This document shows positions 1 through 9,616 of a DNA stretch of 64,000 nt, in pieces. How positions within the stretch are numbered: position 1 is the first letter of the stretch; each line of letters opens with the position of its first letter. The translations under genes were made by a program, and so were the position numbers. The notes below the pieces were generated by a model. It was not told where the DNA came from. It worked only from the letters and a program-made list of their open reading frames with translations, and did not search any database. Source of the stretch: Lacticaseibacillus saniviri JCM 17471 = DSM 24301 (lineage in GTDB: Bacteria; Bacillota; Bacilli; Lactobacillales; Lactobacillaceae). The DNA lies in the NCBI RefSeq assembly GCF_001311785.1, contig NZ_BBBX01000001.1, forward strand, positions 248,001 through 312,000, given 5' to 3'.

Positions 1-558
1 CAGCTCAACCAGTTCAAACGTGGTTTCAATCGGTGCAACTTCGCGGGCTTGCTCAATTTTTCTGGCAATCTGTTTAGCAAATTTTTCTTCACCATAACGC
101 GTAAAAATTCGCATCAGGTCTTGAAATGACCACTCATTCACAATGGTCCGCGCTGTTAGTTCTTGGCGCTGGTCCATCCGCATATCCAGTGGCGCATCAA
201 AGCGATAGCTAAATCCCCGTGTTGAATCATCAAACTGAGGCGAAGACACACCCAGGTCGTAGAGAATCCCATCGACTTTGGGATGCCCAAACTCAGACAG
301 GGCCGCTTCAATCTCACGGAAATTGCGATGCACTAACGTCAATGTGTCCGGTAATGGCTTCAGGCGATTCTCAACGGCATCAATGGCCGCTTGATCTTGG
401 TCAAACGAAAAGAGATGACCGGTTGTCAATTGGCTCAGTATGCGTTGGGTGTGACCACCACGGCCGAGCGTGGCATCCACGTAAATCCCATTTGGTTCAA
501 TATGTAAGGCGTCGGTGGCTTCTTTGAGCAACACCGTTTCATGTTTGAATTCTGTCAT
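1..558 (-). CDS. rsmH: 16S rRNA m4C1402 methyltransferase RsmH (3' part outside window)
   Basis: Methylates N4 of C1402 in 16S rRNA using SAM. The reading frame is open from the window edge to an ATG at 558 and begins [18 protein letters not shown], typical of RsmH. The SAM-binding segment [11 protein letters not shown] follows at about residues 31-41, and the family segment [20 protein letters not shown] at about residues 95-114. About 186 residues are present of the usual roughly 310, so the C-terminus lies beyond the window. It starts 2 bases after mraZ, the standard mraZ-rsmH order at the head of the division and cell-wall cluster. No frameshift is visible in this part. Confidence 0.95.
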   Translation of the reverse strand, partial: MTEFKHETVLLKEATDALHIEPNGIYVDATLGRGGHTQRILSQLTTGHLFSFDQDQAAIDAVENRLKPLPDTLTLVHRNFREIEAALSEFGHPKVDGILYDLGVSSPQFDDSTRGFSYRFDAPLDMRMDQRQELTARTIVNEWSFQDLMRIFTRYGEEKFAKQIARKIEQAREVAPIETTFELVEL

Positions 559-560
559 TG

Positions 561-990
561 TTATAACCCGAGATCAATTAGATTTTCAGAGATAGTGTCG
601 AAATCTGTTGCGGCCTCATCGGAGAACGATTGCCACCGTTCTTGACTCCAAATTTCAATCCGATTAGCAACCCCCACCAGCACACAGGCTTTCTCAAGCC
701 CGGCGTGGTCGACTAATGTCTGGGGAATGTTGATGCGCCCCTGTTTATCAAAGGTACACTCGGTTGCGGCGGCATACAGAAATCGCGTAAAGGTTCTGGT
801 ATCTTTTTCGTCAATGGAAGTGTCGCCAATTTTCTTGTAAGGCCTGCCATTCGGGCTGCGGATAGCCAAACAAACAGCCATCCATCCCACGAGTCACCAC
901 AAAGTCAGCGCCCAATTGTTCCCGGAATTTTGCAGGAACAATCAGTCGCCCCTTGGTATCCATGTTGTGATGATATTCACCCATAAACAT
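561..990 (-). CDS. mraZ: Transcriptional regulator MraZ (one frameshift)
   Basis: DNA-binding regulator of the division and cell-wall cluster, with two SpoVT-AbrB-like halves. The N-terminal half reads [23 protein letters not shown] and the second half carries the matching [12 protein letters not shown] segment. The ATG at 990 is chosen because a GGGAGGTG ribosome site lies 8 bases upstream; the GTG at 999 would overlap it. The frame breaks at the T run 830-833 (A run in the coding strand). Joining the frames gives about 143 residues, the normal family length. The triple repeat at 1016-1045 upstream is its likely operator. I treat the break as a sequence error because the protein continues exactly. 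Confidence 0.92.
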
Positions 991-1015
991 GAACGGCACC
1001 TCCCGACAAAAACAA

Positions 1016-1045
1016 GTCTACCACAATCCCCCACAATCCACCACA
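1016..1045 (-). promoter_or_regulatory. MraZ box: three direct 10-bp repeats
   Basis: In the coding orientation three adjacent decamers read TGTGGTGGAT, TGTGGGGGAT and TGTGGTAGAC, about 26 bases before the mraZ start codon. MraZ proteins are known to bind short tandem GTGG/TGGG-type repeats in their own promoter with about one-turn spacing, so these are the likely autoregulatory sites. A loose promoter-like TTTACT then 17 bases then ATTATG lies just upstream and overlaps the first repeat. That part is weaker. Confidence 0.75.
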
Positions 1046-1116
1046 TAATCACTGAATATTCAATTCAGTAAACTAAAAAAACACAGGTTGATTAAAAACC
1101 ACGTCAAATTTAATCA

Positions 1117-1155
1117 CAAAAAAGACGAACCCCCACGAAATGGGAATTCGTCTTG
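1117..1155 (-). terminator. Rho-independent terminator after DUF3397 gene
   Basis: Inverted repeat AAGACGAA...TTCGTCTT with a run of T on the minus strand. It closes the DUF3397 unit and separates it from the mraZ promoter. Confidence 0.8.
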
Positions 1156-1171
1156 CAATCAATGTGGGGGC

Positions 1172-1493
1172 TCAACCCACAATCATGCCCAGTAATCCGA
1201 TTAACCACCAGACAGTGGTGGCCAAGGCCAACCAGCGCCGCAATTGGCGAAGATAGCGGGTAATCACGAGATCAAAGTGGCGATTGATGGTGTCTAACAC
1301 CAGGAGCAGCGCAATCAAGCAACTCATCAGCAGACAAATCCACAGATAGTTTGCCCACCACTGACTCCCACTGACACCGATTGCAATAAATTAAATAGAA
1401 TCAGCCCAGCCATTGTCCAACCGCGATATGTTCGCAACGGGGGTAAAAAATTAAAATGAGCCAAATCACGGGTAACCCCATTAGAATCCACAT
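1172..1493 (-). CDS. DUF3397 family membrane protein (two frameshifts)
   Basis: Small membrane protein of unknown function typically found just upstream of mraZ in lactobacilli. ATG at 1493 follows AGGAGGG by 7 bases. The first frame reads MWILMGLPVIWLILIF, then slips at the T/C runs near 1441-1448 into PPLRTYRGWTMAGLILFNLL. It slips again near 1388 into AIGVSGSQWWANYLWICLLM and ends LIGLLGMIVG. The joined product is about 107 residues with three or four hydrophobic segments separated by a basic loop (RYLRQLRRW). Family assignment rests on position, length and topology. Confidence 0.75.
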
Positions 1494-1587
1494 TGCAGGC
1501 CCCTCCTATTTTTTGGCTAAAGATTTGCCGGAATAGTTTCAAACAGGTAAACTATAAAGGAATTTGAAAAGGTGGTCTAGTGTTATT

Positions 1588-1704
1588 ATGAAAAAGAAAA
1601 AAAGTACCTTCACACGCGTCACCCAAACTTTTGTGTGGATCATGCTGATTATCACGATTTTGGGCTCAATTCTCGGTGTCTTGAGCAGCTTCCAGATTCT
1701 GTAA
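1588..1704 (+). CDS. DUF4044 family small membrane protein
   Basis: A 38-residue protein with a lysine-rich start (MKKKKSTFTRVTQTF) followed by a single membrane helix (VWIMLIITILGSILGVL). This is the pattern of the DUF4044 family of lactic acid bacteria. An AAAGGTGG ribosome site lies about 13 bases upstream. It is followed by a strong hairpin terminator at 1727-1776. Function unknown. The reading frame is complete. Confidence 0.75.
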   Translation: MKKKKSTFTRVTQTFVWIMLIITILGSILGVLSSFQIL

Positions 1705-1726
1705 GCATCGCGCATTGGTTATGATT

Positions 1727-1776
1727 TAAAAAAAGAGTCTTGCCCCAACATTCAGTTGAGACGAGACTCTTTTTTG
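1727..1776. terminator. Bidirectional terminator
   Basis: AAAAAGAGTCT pairs with AGACTCTTTTTT around a loop. It can serve the DUF4044 gene on the plus strand and thiT on the minus strand. Confidence 0.85.
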
Positions 1777-1842
1777 TGTCCATCTGTTGAACACAATGCG
1801 TTAAAAAAGATAGTGAGTGCAGGCTTCCAAGTCGCAGATGCA

Positions 1843-2447
1843 CTAATTATTTTTGCAGAAGTTAACTTTTGAGCGGTTTGAGTGACAAATAATTGACGCC
1901 CAATGGGAATCATCAAGACCAAGAGCACGGTGCCCAGGATCAGGTTCATTACCGCAGAACCCCCGTTAACAAACAGTGACCATTGCCATGCAGGCCAACC
2001 CTTTGGCGCATAACTGCCCCAATAAATCCAACCGGCTAAGAAGTGAAACAGATACTTCACACCGGCCCCGATGGCGAACCCGACAATACCGATGCCCACG
2101 GCTTTTGATGTCTGATGTTGTTTGAGCGCACGCTGCATCCAAGGATACACCAGCCCCATCAAACCAGCGGCCGCAAAGGCAACCGGATATTCAATGATTC
2201 CCTGCAACGGGTTCAGGACGCCGCCATCACCAAAACCACGTAGGACCATGTCCAATAATCCCCACGTCAATCCGGCTGATACAGCGGGTAGGAGCCCGCG
2301 ACGGTAAGCGAGCACAGCAATGGGAATTAACCCATAACTGAACTGCAGCCCAGAGATACCTGCCGAATGTGGTAGATACTCGAGTGCCATCGCAAAAGCG
2401 GCAATGATTGCCGTTTCAAGTAAAGTGACCAAACGCTGATGTTGCAT
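1843..2447 (-). CDS. thiT: Thiamine ECF transporter S component ThiT
   Basis: Membrane S component that binds thiamine and works with the shared ECF energy-coupling module. The start ATG at 2447 (MQHQRLVTLLETAIIAAFAM) follows GGAGG by about 10 bases. Six hydrophobic segments, the segment PHSAGISGLQFSYGLIPIA and the typical FHFLAGWIYWGSYAPKG near residue 135 fit ThiT. The uninterrupted frame runs on to 1752 and into the terminator. One extra A in the A run near 1850 would end the protein at the TAG 1843-1845, the usual length, so I take that as the real end. The TPP riboswitch upstream supports the substrate. Confidence 0.9.
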
Positions 2448-2505
2448 ACAAAAAGACCTCCTCTGATTGGCGATTCCCCAAACACAAAGAAGGTCAAAAT
2501 TCGAC

Positions 2506-2590
2506 TTCCACAATTCCTACGCTCGTATTAACGAACAGGTTCGAAGGGTCTGGGTTTCCCCACTCTCAGCCACTGGCTCCCCTTTGTGAA
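2506..2590 (-). promoter_or_regulatory. TPP riboswitch upstream of thiT
   Basis: The minus strand carries the thi-box pattern: AAAGGGGAGCC, then GGCTGAGAGTGGG, then ACCCTTCGAACCTG, then a closing segment ending GCGTAGGAA. It directly precedes the thiT ribosome site, so thiamine pyrophosphate binding should lower thiT expression. Confidence 0.93.
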
Positions 2591-2638
2591 GGTTCCTCAT
2601 TTAATTACACTCTAAGCATACCAAGTTTTCTGGTTTTG

Positions 2639-4070
2639 TCAAAGAATTGGCGCCAATAAGCGTGATAATTCTTGACCAATCTGATGCCAACGCGTTTGAC
2701 TCGCGACCTGGCGCTGGGTGAGCGGTGTGGCTGCTTGCATATCCGATAGGAACAACTGCTGGAATTGACTAGCCACGTGATGATCATAGATGAACGCTGC
2801 CACTTCGAAGTTCAACTTGAATGAGCGCACATCCATATTTGCTGTTCCCGTCGCGACATAGCGCCCATCGACGACCAATGTTTTCGCGTGCAAAAAGCCT
2901 TCCTGATAGATAAACACCTGCGCCCCAGACTGAACAATCTGATCGAGATAGTAGCGTGTCGCCCGCGTCATGGTTGGTTGATTGGTTTTGCCCGGGACCA
3001 TGATGCGCACGTCAATACCTGAGTTAGCCGCAATAACCAGTGCGTCCAGCAGACTGTCATCAGGCACAAAATACGGCGTTTGGATCCAGATTGAGTGTTT
3101 AGCAAGTGCAATGAGCCGCAGATAGCCCAACTTGATGGCTTCAATTGACTGACCTGGAGAACCACTCACGATTTGTATCAAACTGTGACCCGCTTTGATT
3201 GGTTTCGGAAAATACTCTTGCTGAAAATAAACTTTTTTGACTTTGGCCGTGGCGTTCCAATCCATGAAGAAGCGTGTTTGCAACGATTGCACCCCAGACC
3301 CCGTCATCCGCAGTTGCGTATCACGACTGATGGCTGGCCCACGGTGGGAATGGCCAATATTGAAACCACCGATATAACCGACCTGGCCATCGATCACAAT
3401 AATCTTGCGATGATTTCGAAAGTTGATCCGCAAATTAGCTCGACTTAAGCGTGTGGCGACAAACACCTCAACCTGCCCACCAACACTGGTCAGTGGCCGC
3501 CAGAACTTCTGCGACAGTCGGTGTGACCCGAACGAATCATAGTTCACACGAACCCGGACGCCACGTTTAGCGGCCGCCACCAACAGATCACGAAGCTTGA
3601 TGCCCCAATCGTCCGGTTCAATGGTATACGCCTCTAAGTGGACATGGTTGGTGGCCTGCGCAATGTCTGTAAACAGCTGGTTCATGAATTCATCGCGATC
3701 CGCCAAAATATCGATGTGGTTATCCTCTGTGATGAGCGCGCCATCCGCGACCAGTAAGGTATTGATCATCGACATCAGCCCATGCGGTAATTGACGATCA
3801 GGCAATAGTGTCTGTGTCTTGGCCTCGTGTAGTTGCGTTTCCACCAACTGATCGATTCCCAAACGCTGTTGGGTTTGGATGTCCCGCAATTTGTTGACCG
3901 ACAACTTGCGACCAAAAAGCGTAGATGATAAAGCCCAAGACTGGCAACAACAATAACACCAACAGCCACGCCCACGTGGCGGAGATGTCTCGTTGTTGCT
4001 TGAAAACAGTCACAATCGCAGCTGCCGTATTCAAAACCAACACGACAATCAAACTCGTTATAATCCACAT
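2639..4070 (-). CDS. cls: Cardiolipin synthase (one frameshift)
   Basis: Condenses two phosphatidylglycerol molecules to cardiolipin at the membrane. The N-terminus has two membrane helices (MWIITSLIVVLVLNTAAAIVT and WAWLLVLLLLPVLGFIIYAF). Two phospholipase D HKD motifs follow: HRKIIVIDGQVGYIGGFN in the middle and HAKTLVVDGRYVATGTANMD near the end. The frame slips at the A run 3914-3918 (T run in the coding strand); the family has FFGRKLS there and both sides continue cleanly. The joined length of about 476 residues fits the family. It stands alone between thiT and the ABC importer. Confidence 0.93.
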
Positions 4071-4107
4071 CAGAATTCACCCTATGCCCTTTGCCTTCAA
4101 TTCAACG

Positions 4108-4918
4108 TTATTTGACCTGCACCGCGTGACCAAACCATTTTTCTGGAGCTTGGCCATGGTGCCGTCCTTCTCCAATGCCTCAAATGCGGCATCGATTTTT
4201 GATTTCAAAACTTTGTCGCTCTTACGCATCCCGACAGCGAAGTGCTCGCTAGGAAAGTTCACCGAGACGACACGATAACTCTCAGGATTGGGTTCATGGG
4301 CGATATAATACCGCGCATAAATCTCATCCATCAATAAGCCTTGAATCCGACCTGCGTTTAAATCGATTAAACCATTATTAAAGGTATCATACAAGACTGG
4401 GGATTGGTTCTTGATGTAGCGTTTCAATAGTTGTGGTGACCCGTCGAGGTCTGAAGCACCGCTGGAACCGGTCTGAACACCGAGCGTTTTGCCGCGCATC
4501 TTGGCTGCACTGGTAATGTTCTGATTGGCTTTGGTCACTAACACCTGATGATTCACCAGGTAAGGTGCCGAGAAGCCCACTTTTTTGGCTCGCTCTGGAG
4601 TCTTTGTATATCCATTCCAGATCAAATCGATAGTTTGATTCTTCAATTCCGTTTCTTTCATCGACCAGTCAATGGTCTGGAAATCCACGTGAACACCGTA
4701 GCGCTTGAAAACGGCACGTGCTAAATCGATATCATAGCCTTCGATTTGCCCATTCTTTCGCGAAAGCCCATGGGGACAAAGGTATCATCTAGCCCAATAA
4801 CCACTTTCTTACTTTGTTCGATTCGAGGCCAACTGTTGGCAGCCGCTTGCCGGGCGCACCCCGAAAGGCCCAGCAGCGCCACAATAAACAGGAGCCCACT
4901 GATCAATTTGGTTCGCAT
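4108..4918 (-). CDS. Amino-acid ABC transporter substrate-binding lipoprotein (two frameshifts)
   Basis: Family 3 periplasmic-type binding protein tethered to the membrane. The signal peptide ends in the lipobox LSGC (Cys21). It continues with IGLDDTFVPMGFRERNGQIEGYDIDLARAVF, written across a slip near 4755, then the core to KLQKKWFGHAVQVK across a second slip in an A run near 4133. Without the second slip the frame runs on to 4077 with an unrelated tail, so the TAA at 4108-4110 is taken as the true end. It is the last gene of permease-ATPase-binding protein. The His-specifier T-box at 6337-6605 suggests histidine as substrate; that is inference. Confidence 0.88.
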
Positions 4919-5548
4919 TTACTGCACCTTCTCTACTTTGAATGTGGTATCCGCAACCGCCTGCGCGAAATCCATATCATGCGTGACAATCACTTGCGTC
5001 ATCCCCGCTCGCTTGAACTGATTGACCAAATCGGCCACTGAGTCGCGCAAACTGGGATCAAGAGCACTGGTGGGCTCATCGTATAAAAGAATCTCGGGCT
5101 TTAAGGCCAACGCGCGCGCAATCGCGACCCGCTGTTTTTGACCACCAGACAATGAAAACGGATAGGCATCGGCCTGATCGGCAAGATCAAGTTGAGCCAG
5201 CAGTTCCATTGCCGCCGCCTTGGCCTCGTCTTCGGGCGTGCCTTGCAGCGTGGGTGCCAGTGTGATGTTGCGCAAAACCGAGAGATTAGGAAATAGTTCA
5301 AAGTTTTGGAACACGACACCGATAATGCCGTCTTGTCGCAACTTCACGGGTGTGACGGGCTGATCATTCCAAATGAAAGTTCCCGCATCGGGTTTAGTCA
5401 AGCCACTAATAATCCGCAGCAGTGTGGTCTTACCCGCACCACTGGGACCCACAATCGCCAACGTCTCATGATCCTTGATTGTCAAATCGACCTGATTCAA
5501 AATTGCCCGATCATTGAATGTTTTGGTAATGCCTTTCAGAGTTAACAT
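4919..5548 (-). CDS. Amino-acid ABC transporter ATP-binding protein
   Basis: Energises import of the ligand delivered by the binding protein at 4108-4918. 209 residues, complete, with Walker A GPSGAGKTT (about residues 34-42), Q-loop VVFQNFELFPNL, signature LSGGQKQRVAIARAL and Walker B ILLYDEPTSALD, then the switch histidine in IVTHDMDFA. It matches the GlnQ/HisP polar amino-acid subfamily but is some 30 residues shorter than usual. It directly follows the permease gene (11 bases) and abuts the binding-protein gene. Confidence 0.93.
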   Translation of the reverse strand: MLTLKGITKTFNDRAILNQVDLTIKDHETLAIVGPSGAGKTTLLRIISGLTKPDAGTFIWNDQPVTPVKLRQDGIIGVVFQNFELFPNLSVLRNITLAPTLQGTPEDEAKAAAMELLAQLDLADQADAYPFSLSGGQKQRVAIARALALKPEILLYDEPTSALDPSLRDSVADLVNQFKRAGMTQVIVTHDMDFAQAVADTTFKVEKVQ

Positions 5549-5559
5549 CCGACTACCTC

Positions 5560-6215
5560 CTAACGATAGTATGCGAAGGCTTTTTCAAGCCGCTTCAGTA
5601 AGACCGTCAATCCCAGTGTCAGCAACAGATAGATCAAGCCGACCATCACCAAGGGAACCAGCGTCACATCGCGTGCTGACGCGATGTTACCGGCCCGCAA
5701 CAGATCGCCCAGCCCGATAACGTACACCAGGGAGGAATCCTTGACCAGATTGATTACTTCATTCCCCACGGAAGGTAGGACAATTTTGACGACTTGCGGC
5801 ATCACGACATAGCGCAGCGTCTGCATCCGAGTCATGTTCAACAGCGCACTGGCTTCGAACTGACCGTTATCGATGGCTAAGAACCCACCGCGGAAGATTT
5901 CTGCAAAATAAGCGGCGTAATTCAGAATGAATGCGACCAATGCGGCCGAGTACCGATCAAAGACAATGTGCAAGATGGGCAGACCATAGAAAACAAAATC
6001 AATTGCAACAATAAGGGCGTTCCCCGGAAGATCCACACATACCCGCTCAATAAGTCGTGGCCAAGCTTACCCAACCAGCGTTTAGGTTGATAGGTTAAGC
6101 CCACCGCCAAAATCATCCCGAGTGGAATGGCACCAATAATCGTTAAACCAAAAATACTCAGGGTCATTTTGACCCCATCCAGTAGCGACGGCAAAATTTC
6201 TAACATGTAAGTCAT
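5560..6215 (-). CDS. Amino-acid ABC transporter permease (one frameshift)
   Basis: Membrane subunit of the importer, HisM/GlnP family. It begins MTYMLEILPSLLDGVKMTLSIFGLT with early membrane helices and the segment YVWIFRGTPLLLQL. It slips at the A run 5995-5998 (T run in the coding strand) into FVFYGLPI. The EAA loop follows as EASALLNMTRMQTLRYVVMPQ. ATG 6215 has AGGAGG 8 bases upstream. First gene of the operon, read from the double T-box leader. Confidence 0.9.
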
Positions 6216-6238
6216 CATTCATCCTCCTTTTATCCAAT

Positions 6239-6336
6239 AAAAAAGCGTCCCCTGCTGCTCGCAAGAGGACGCTTCACCGTGATTCCACCTCAATTTGTCT
6301 AATGTTCGCACACTAAACCTCTAGGGTTAAAGAAAA
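6239..6336 (-). promoter_or_regulatory. Second, stem-I-less T-box-like antiterminator and terminator
   Basis: Downstream of the complete T-box the minus strand again shows a T-box-like core (AGGTGGAATCACGG, 6277-6290). It is followed by GCGTCC...GGACGC and a T run, that is, an antiterminator/terminator pair. Only about 45 bases separate it from the previous terminator, too few for a stem I with specifier loop. It may be a decayed tandem copy or a second tRNA-acceptor checkpoint. Confidence 0.65.
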
Positions 6337-6605
6337 CAAAAAAAGCCGTCCTCCTACAGCAATGCTGTAAGAGGGCGGCGTACCGCGGTTCCACCTCATA
6401 TTCGCGAGCTGCTCACACAACTCGCCTCATGTCGTTTCTTCAACCACGGCGATAACGGGCCCAACCGGAAATCCCTACTCGGTTCAGGACCCCACTCATG
6501 GATGTGATCAATCATAACCGTTCACTCACTTCCCAGCCCCGTGAGTTCTCTGTGCAACTTGTCATGGTTGAATTTCCACTCTCTGTTTTTATTGATTGGC
6601 ACTAA
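6337..6605 (-). promoter_or_regulatory. T-box riboswitch, specifier CAC (His)
   Basis: The T-box core AGGTGGAACCGCGG lies at 6383-6396 and the terminator GCCGCCC...GGACGGC plus T run at 6336-6381. In stem I, helix CAUGAC/GUUAUG and lower helix GUGGA/UCCAU frame a loop ending in CAC followed by A, with the specifier at 6504-6506. By the usual T-box geometry (specifier, purine, lower helix) this reads histidine. It controls the ABC importer genes. Confidence 0.85.
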
Positions 6606-6628
6606 GATACGCCATTAAAAATCCGTTG

Positions 6629-7424
6629 TCAAGCGTGACGGCCAAACAAGCGGGACCAAAAGCCGACCTTTTTAGGCTCAATAGCCATCAATGGCACGCT
6701 TTCACCCAATAACCGGCGCGCAATATTGCGGTAGCCTGACTCGCTTGATTATCCGGATCCATGACGACCGTCTGGCCTTTATTTGTGCTGGCTAAGACGG
6801 CGTCATCATCCACAATAATACCCAACAAACCGATACCCAGGTGCTTGGTGATTTCGTCGACATCCATCGACCGGCCATCCGCCATCATGTGTTGCCGAAT
6901 GCGGTTGATCACCAACCGTGGTGCAATCGGTAATTCTTTTGTTCGAGCAAGCCAACCACGCGGTCAGCATCACTCACAGAGGAAATTTCTGGTGTTGTCA
7001 CAACAATCGCGCCATCTGCACCAGCAACCGCATTACGGAATCCTTGCTCGATCCCAGCAGGACTGTCCAGCAAGACAAAGTCAAACTCAGGCTTTAGTTG
7101 TTCAACAATCGCTTCGACGTCTTCTGGCATCAATGAGTCCTTATCCGCATTCTGTGCTGCGGGCAGGACATAGAGCAGATCGTCAAAGCGCTTGTCCTTG
7201 ATGAGGGCCTGATGTAGCTTAGCCCGTCCCGTAGCAACATCCACAATATCGTAGATGATACGGTTAGATAAGCCCAAGACCACGTCCAAATTCCGTAACC
7301 CGATATCCAAATCGAGCATCACCACGCGCTTACCTTGAAGCGCAAGGGCGGTCCCGATATTTGCGGAGGTCGTCGTTTTACCTACGCCCCCCTTACCTGA
7401 TGTGATGACTAATGCGACTCCCAT
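6629..7424 (-). CDS. minD: Septum-site determining ATPase MinD (two frameshifts)
   Basis: Membrane-associated ATPase that positions the division site with MinC. The deviant Walker A is SGKGGVGKTTT (residues 9-19), followed by MLDLDIGLRNLDVVLGLSNRIIYD and the switch segment LLDSPAGIEQGF. The frame slips at the T run 6937-6940 into KELPIAPRLVINR. It slips again near 6734 into YRNIARRLLGESVP and ends with the amphipathic membrane-targeting tail KKVGFWSRLFGRHA. Joined length is about 265 residues, normal for MinD. The start ATG overlaps the minC stop (TAATG), so the two are coupled. Confidence 0.95.
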
Positions 7425-8079
7425 TACAATTCCTCCATTTTCCGAAATAGTCGCGGCCGTAATTCCTTGAGCCGGACGATATCACCATGTTCAAGAATAT
7501 GTAAATCATTGATGTAACTCAGCAAACTGCCGCTTTGCTTGCGATCCTCGATAATTTCAACCGTATCCGCGATGCGAATCTGACTGGCGTGGCTGACATC
7601 CCCCGCGATGACCGCTTGGGTATCCCCCTCGCTACCGGCAATAATCAAGCCCGATACGTCGCCCAAGATGAGGACGCTCCCCGTTGCTTGATTGTCGCAC
7701 TCTTGTGCAGCGAGCCGGTAAAAATCACGTCACCGGGATACTCAACAATCTGTCCAGAACGGATCACACCACCAGCCAAGTGGGGCATAGCTTGTTGATA
7801 CCGTGCTCGTAATTCCTCGACGTTACCGACAAGGCTGTGAATCTGCTTAATCGAGAATCGTGGAAAGCGATCGAACAGCTCCTCAATCCGTTGCACTTGG
7901 TTATCCACCAGCAACCGATTGCCCGTCTCCAACACAAACGCGACAGCTTCAGTTGCCGTGTCGTGATTCAACTGGGTCAGAAGCGTCTCCAGCTGGGGCA
8001 TAATGACCTCAAAATCCGCCCAGTCTGCCAGCTGCAGCTCAAACCCTTCTTTACGTCCCTTCAAAATAACTGCTTCCAC
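7424..8079 (-). CDS. minC: Septum-site determining protein MinC (one frameshift)
   Basis: Inhibitor of FtsZ assembly recruited by MinD. GTG start at 8079 after GGGGTGAG. The N-terminal domain is residues 1 to about 95. After a glycine-rich link (AGGVIRSGQIVEYPGDVIFTG) comes the C-terminal beta-helix domain. The frame slips near 7684, where AAGCAACG in the coding strand lacks one G, and resumes as GSVLILGDVSGLIIAGSEGD. Joined length about 218 residues. It sits between mreD and minD, the standard lactobacillus order. Confidence 0.93.
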
Positions 8080-8100
8080 GCGCTCACCCCAGATTATCCT

Positions 8101-8622
8101 TTACTCAAGTTTATCAATAATCGTGACAAAGGCCAATACACCAGGACAAAAGAATCATGTTTAGTAAGAGATTAGGTCCTAGGTGCTGGGCAATAAAGGT
8201 CGTAAAGCCGACATCTGTATAGCCCAAAATGAATTCATCACAAAATCAGCACTGCTAAAGAGCGTCAACGTAATGATGTCCATAATGCCGATAAATAATG
8301 CGGATCGGAAAATATATGGCGTCAATTGTTGCACGACATAGACGACAAGCGGCATCAACAAGGCGTTAATTCCCAAGATACCTGTATAGAAACTGTCAAA
8401 GACCAAGCCGGTAATTGCCGCAATCGCAACCATCCAATTCTCATCGGGCAAAAGAATGGTGAGCATCACAAGCATCAATAGTGTCAGCTCTGGTACAGCC
8501 GTATAGTTTGGATGCAGTAACCACTGCGCAAAAACTTGACTGATCACACCATCGACAATCATTGCGACGAGTAAGAAAACTGGTGCAATCCAATGCTTTT
8601 GAAATGGCTTTTGCATCTCCAC
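8101..8622 (-). CDS. mreD: Rod-shape determining membrane protein MreD (frameshifted C-terminus)
   Basis: Membrane partner of MreC and MreB in sidewall synthesis. The GTG start at 8622 overlaps the mreC stop (TAGTG). An ATG follows two codons later. Several membrane helices are visible (APVFLLVAMIVDGVISQVF, LTLLMLVMLTILLP, WMVAIAAITGLVFDSFYTG). Near 8222 the coding T run slips and the protein continues LGYTDVGFTTFIAQHLGPNLLLNMILL. A further slip near 8130 may be needed to reach the end VTIIDKLE at 8101. Without it the frame stops at 8114. Confidence 0.88.
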
Positions 8623-9484
8623 TAGTCGTTGCCCCCAATCGTTGGGGCAATAACAGTCACAACGTCCAGATTGTCCAGGTCAGCTGCTGGCTTCAAGTAA
8701 ACCGTATTAGCCAAACCGAAGTCATCCTTCTTGATGCTAGCCACGGTTCCTAACAATAAGCCCTTAGGCGTTGAACCACCCAGACCACTCGTCATAACCT
8801 TGTCGCCAGCCTTGATTGCCTTGTCCGTGTTCAATTGGCTCAAAATCAATTGGCCACTCTTTTCATCGTAACCTGAGACGATCCCGTTCACCGAAGTGCC
8901 ATCTTTGGTCAACACCGTCGCGGCAAAACGATTGGCCGCCTTATTATCGGTCGAAACCATTTCTACCTTGGCATTGGTCCGATTGACCTCAATCACACGC
9001 CCGATAACACCACTCCCGGCCATCACGGGCATCGATTTCTTGATGCCGGCACCACTACCGCGATTGATTACCACAATATTGCGCCAGTCATTGGGGCTCC
9101 GCAGCATCACAGCGGCCGTGATCTGCTGATAATCCGTCAATGTCGCATTGAGTTTGAGTTGTTGCTTTAATTTTTATTTTCTTGTTTGAGTGTTTGCACC
9201 TGAACCTTAGTTTCGGCCAAACTATCGATTTGGCTCTTCAACTTTTGGTTCTCAGTGTAGGCATTCATCATGTCATTGAGGCCATCGAGTCCGCCCTTAA
9301 CAAAATTGGCTGGTCCTGAAACCACGCGCGCACCGATACCAATCACATCATTACCGATCTCTTGAATCACAGGCGGTGTGTTGCGATTGTTGCGCACGGC
9401 AATCGACCCGGCAATCAGGCCGAGACTCGCCAACAGTGCCACCATGAGCACGATTAATTTTTTATTTGAGAAAAAATTCTGCAC
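8622..9484 (-). CDS. mreC: Rod-shape determining protein MreC (one frameshift)
   Basis: Cell-shape scaffold protein with one N-terminal helix and an extracellular beta domain. I choose the GTG at 9484 (VQNFFSNKKLIVLMVALLA) because GGGGG lies 6 bases upstream; the frame is open to 9514. The helix is near residues 9-30 and is followed by a coiled coil (NQKLKSQIDSLAETKVQVQTLKQEN). The coding A run near 9171-9175 slips and the protein resumes LKQQLKLNATLTDYQQITAAVMLRS. Joined length about 286 residues. Confidence 0.93.
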
Positions 9485-9616
9485 GGTAATCCCCCATCTG
9501 TCCTTGTTGCCCAATTCGAAACTAGCCGCTCGAATTGATGACGGTAAAAATAAAAGGCGCCGAGATTCCCGCTAGGGTCGCTGGCCGCCTCCATTCTCAA
9601 TTATTCGCGCTTTGAA

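Noticed and set aside
1752-1842. C-terminal extension of ThiT through the terminator
   Set aside because: The extension overlaps a strong hairpin, is unlike ThiT ends, and one base in an A run restores a stop at 1843-1845.
4077-4107. Extended C-terminus of the substrate-binding protein
   Set aside because: A one-base slip restores the family end KWFGHAVQVK with a stop at 4108; the extension is unrelated sequence.
6082-6264. Open frame over the ABC permease start
   Set aside because: Shadow of the permease and of the T-box leader; low-complexity and no ribosome site.
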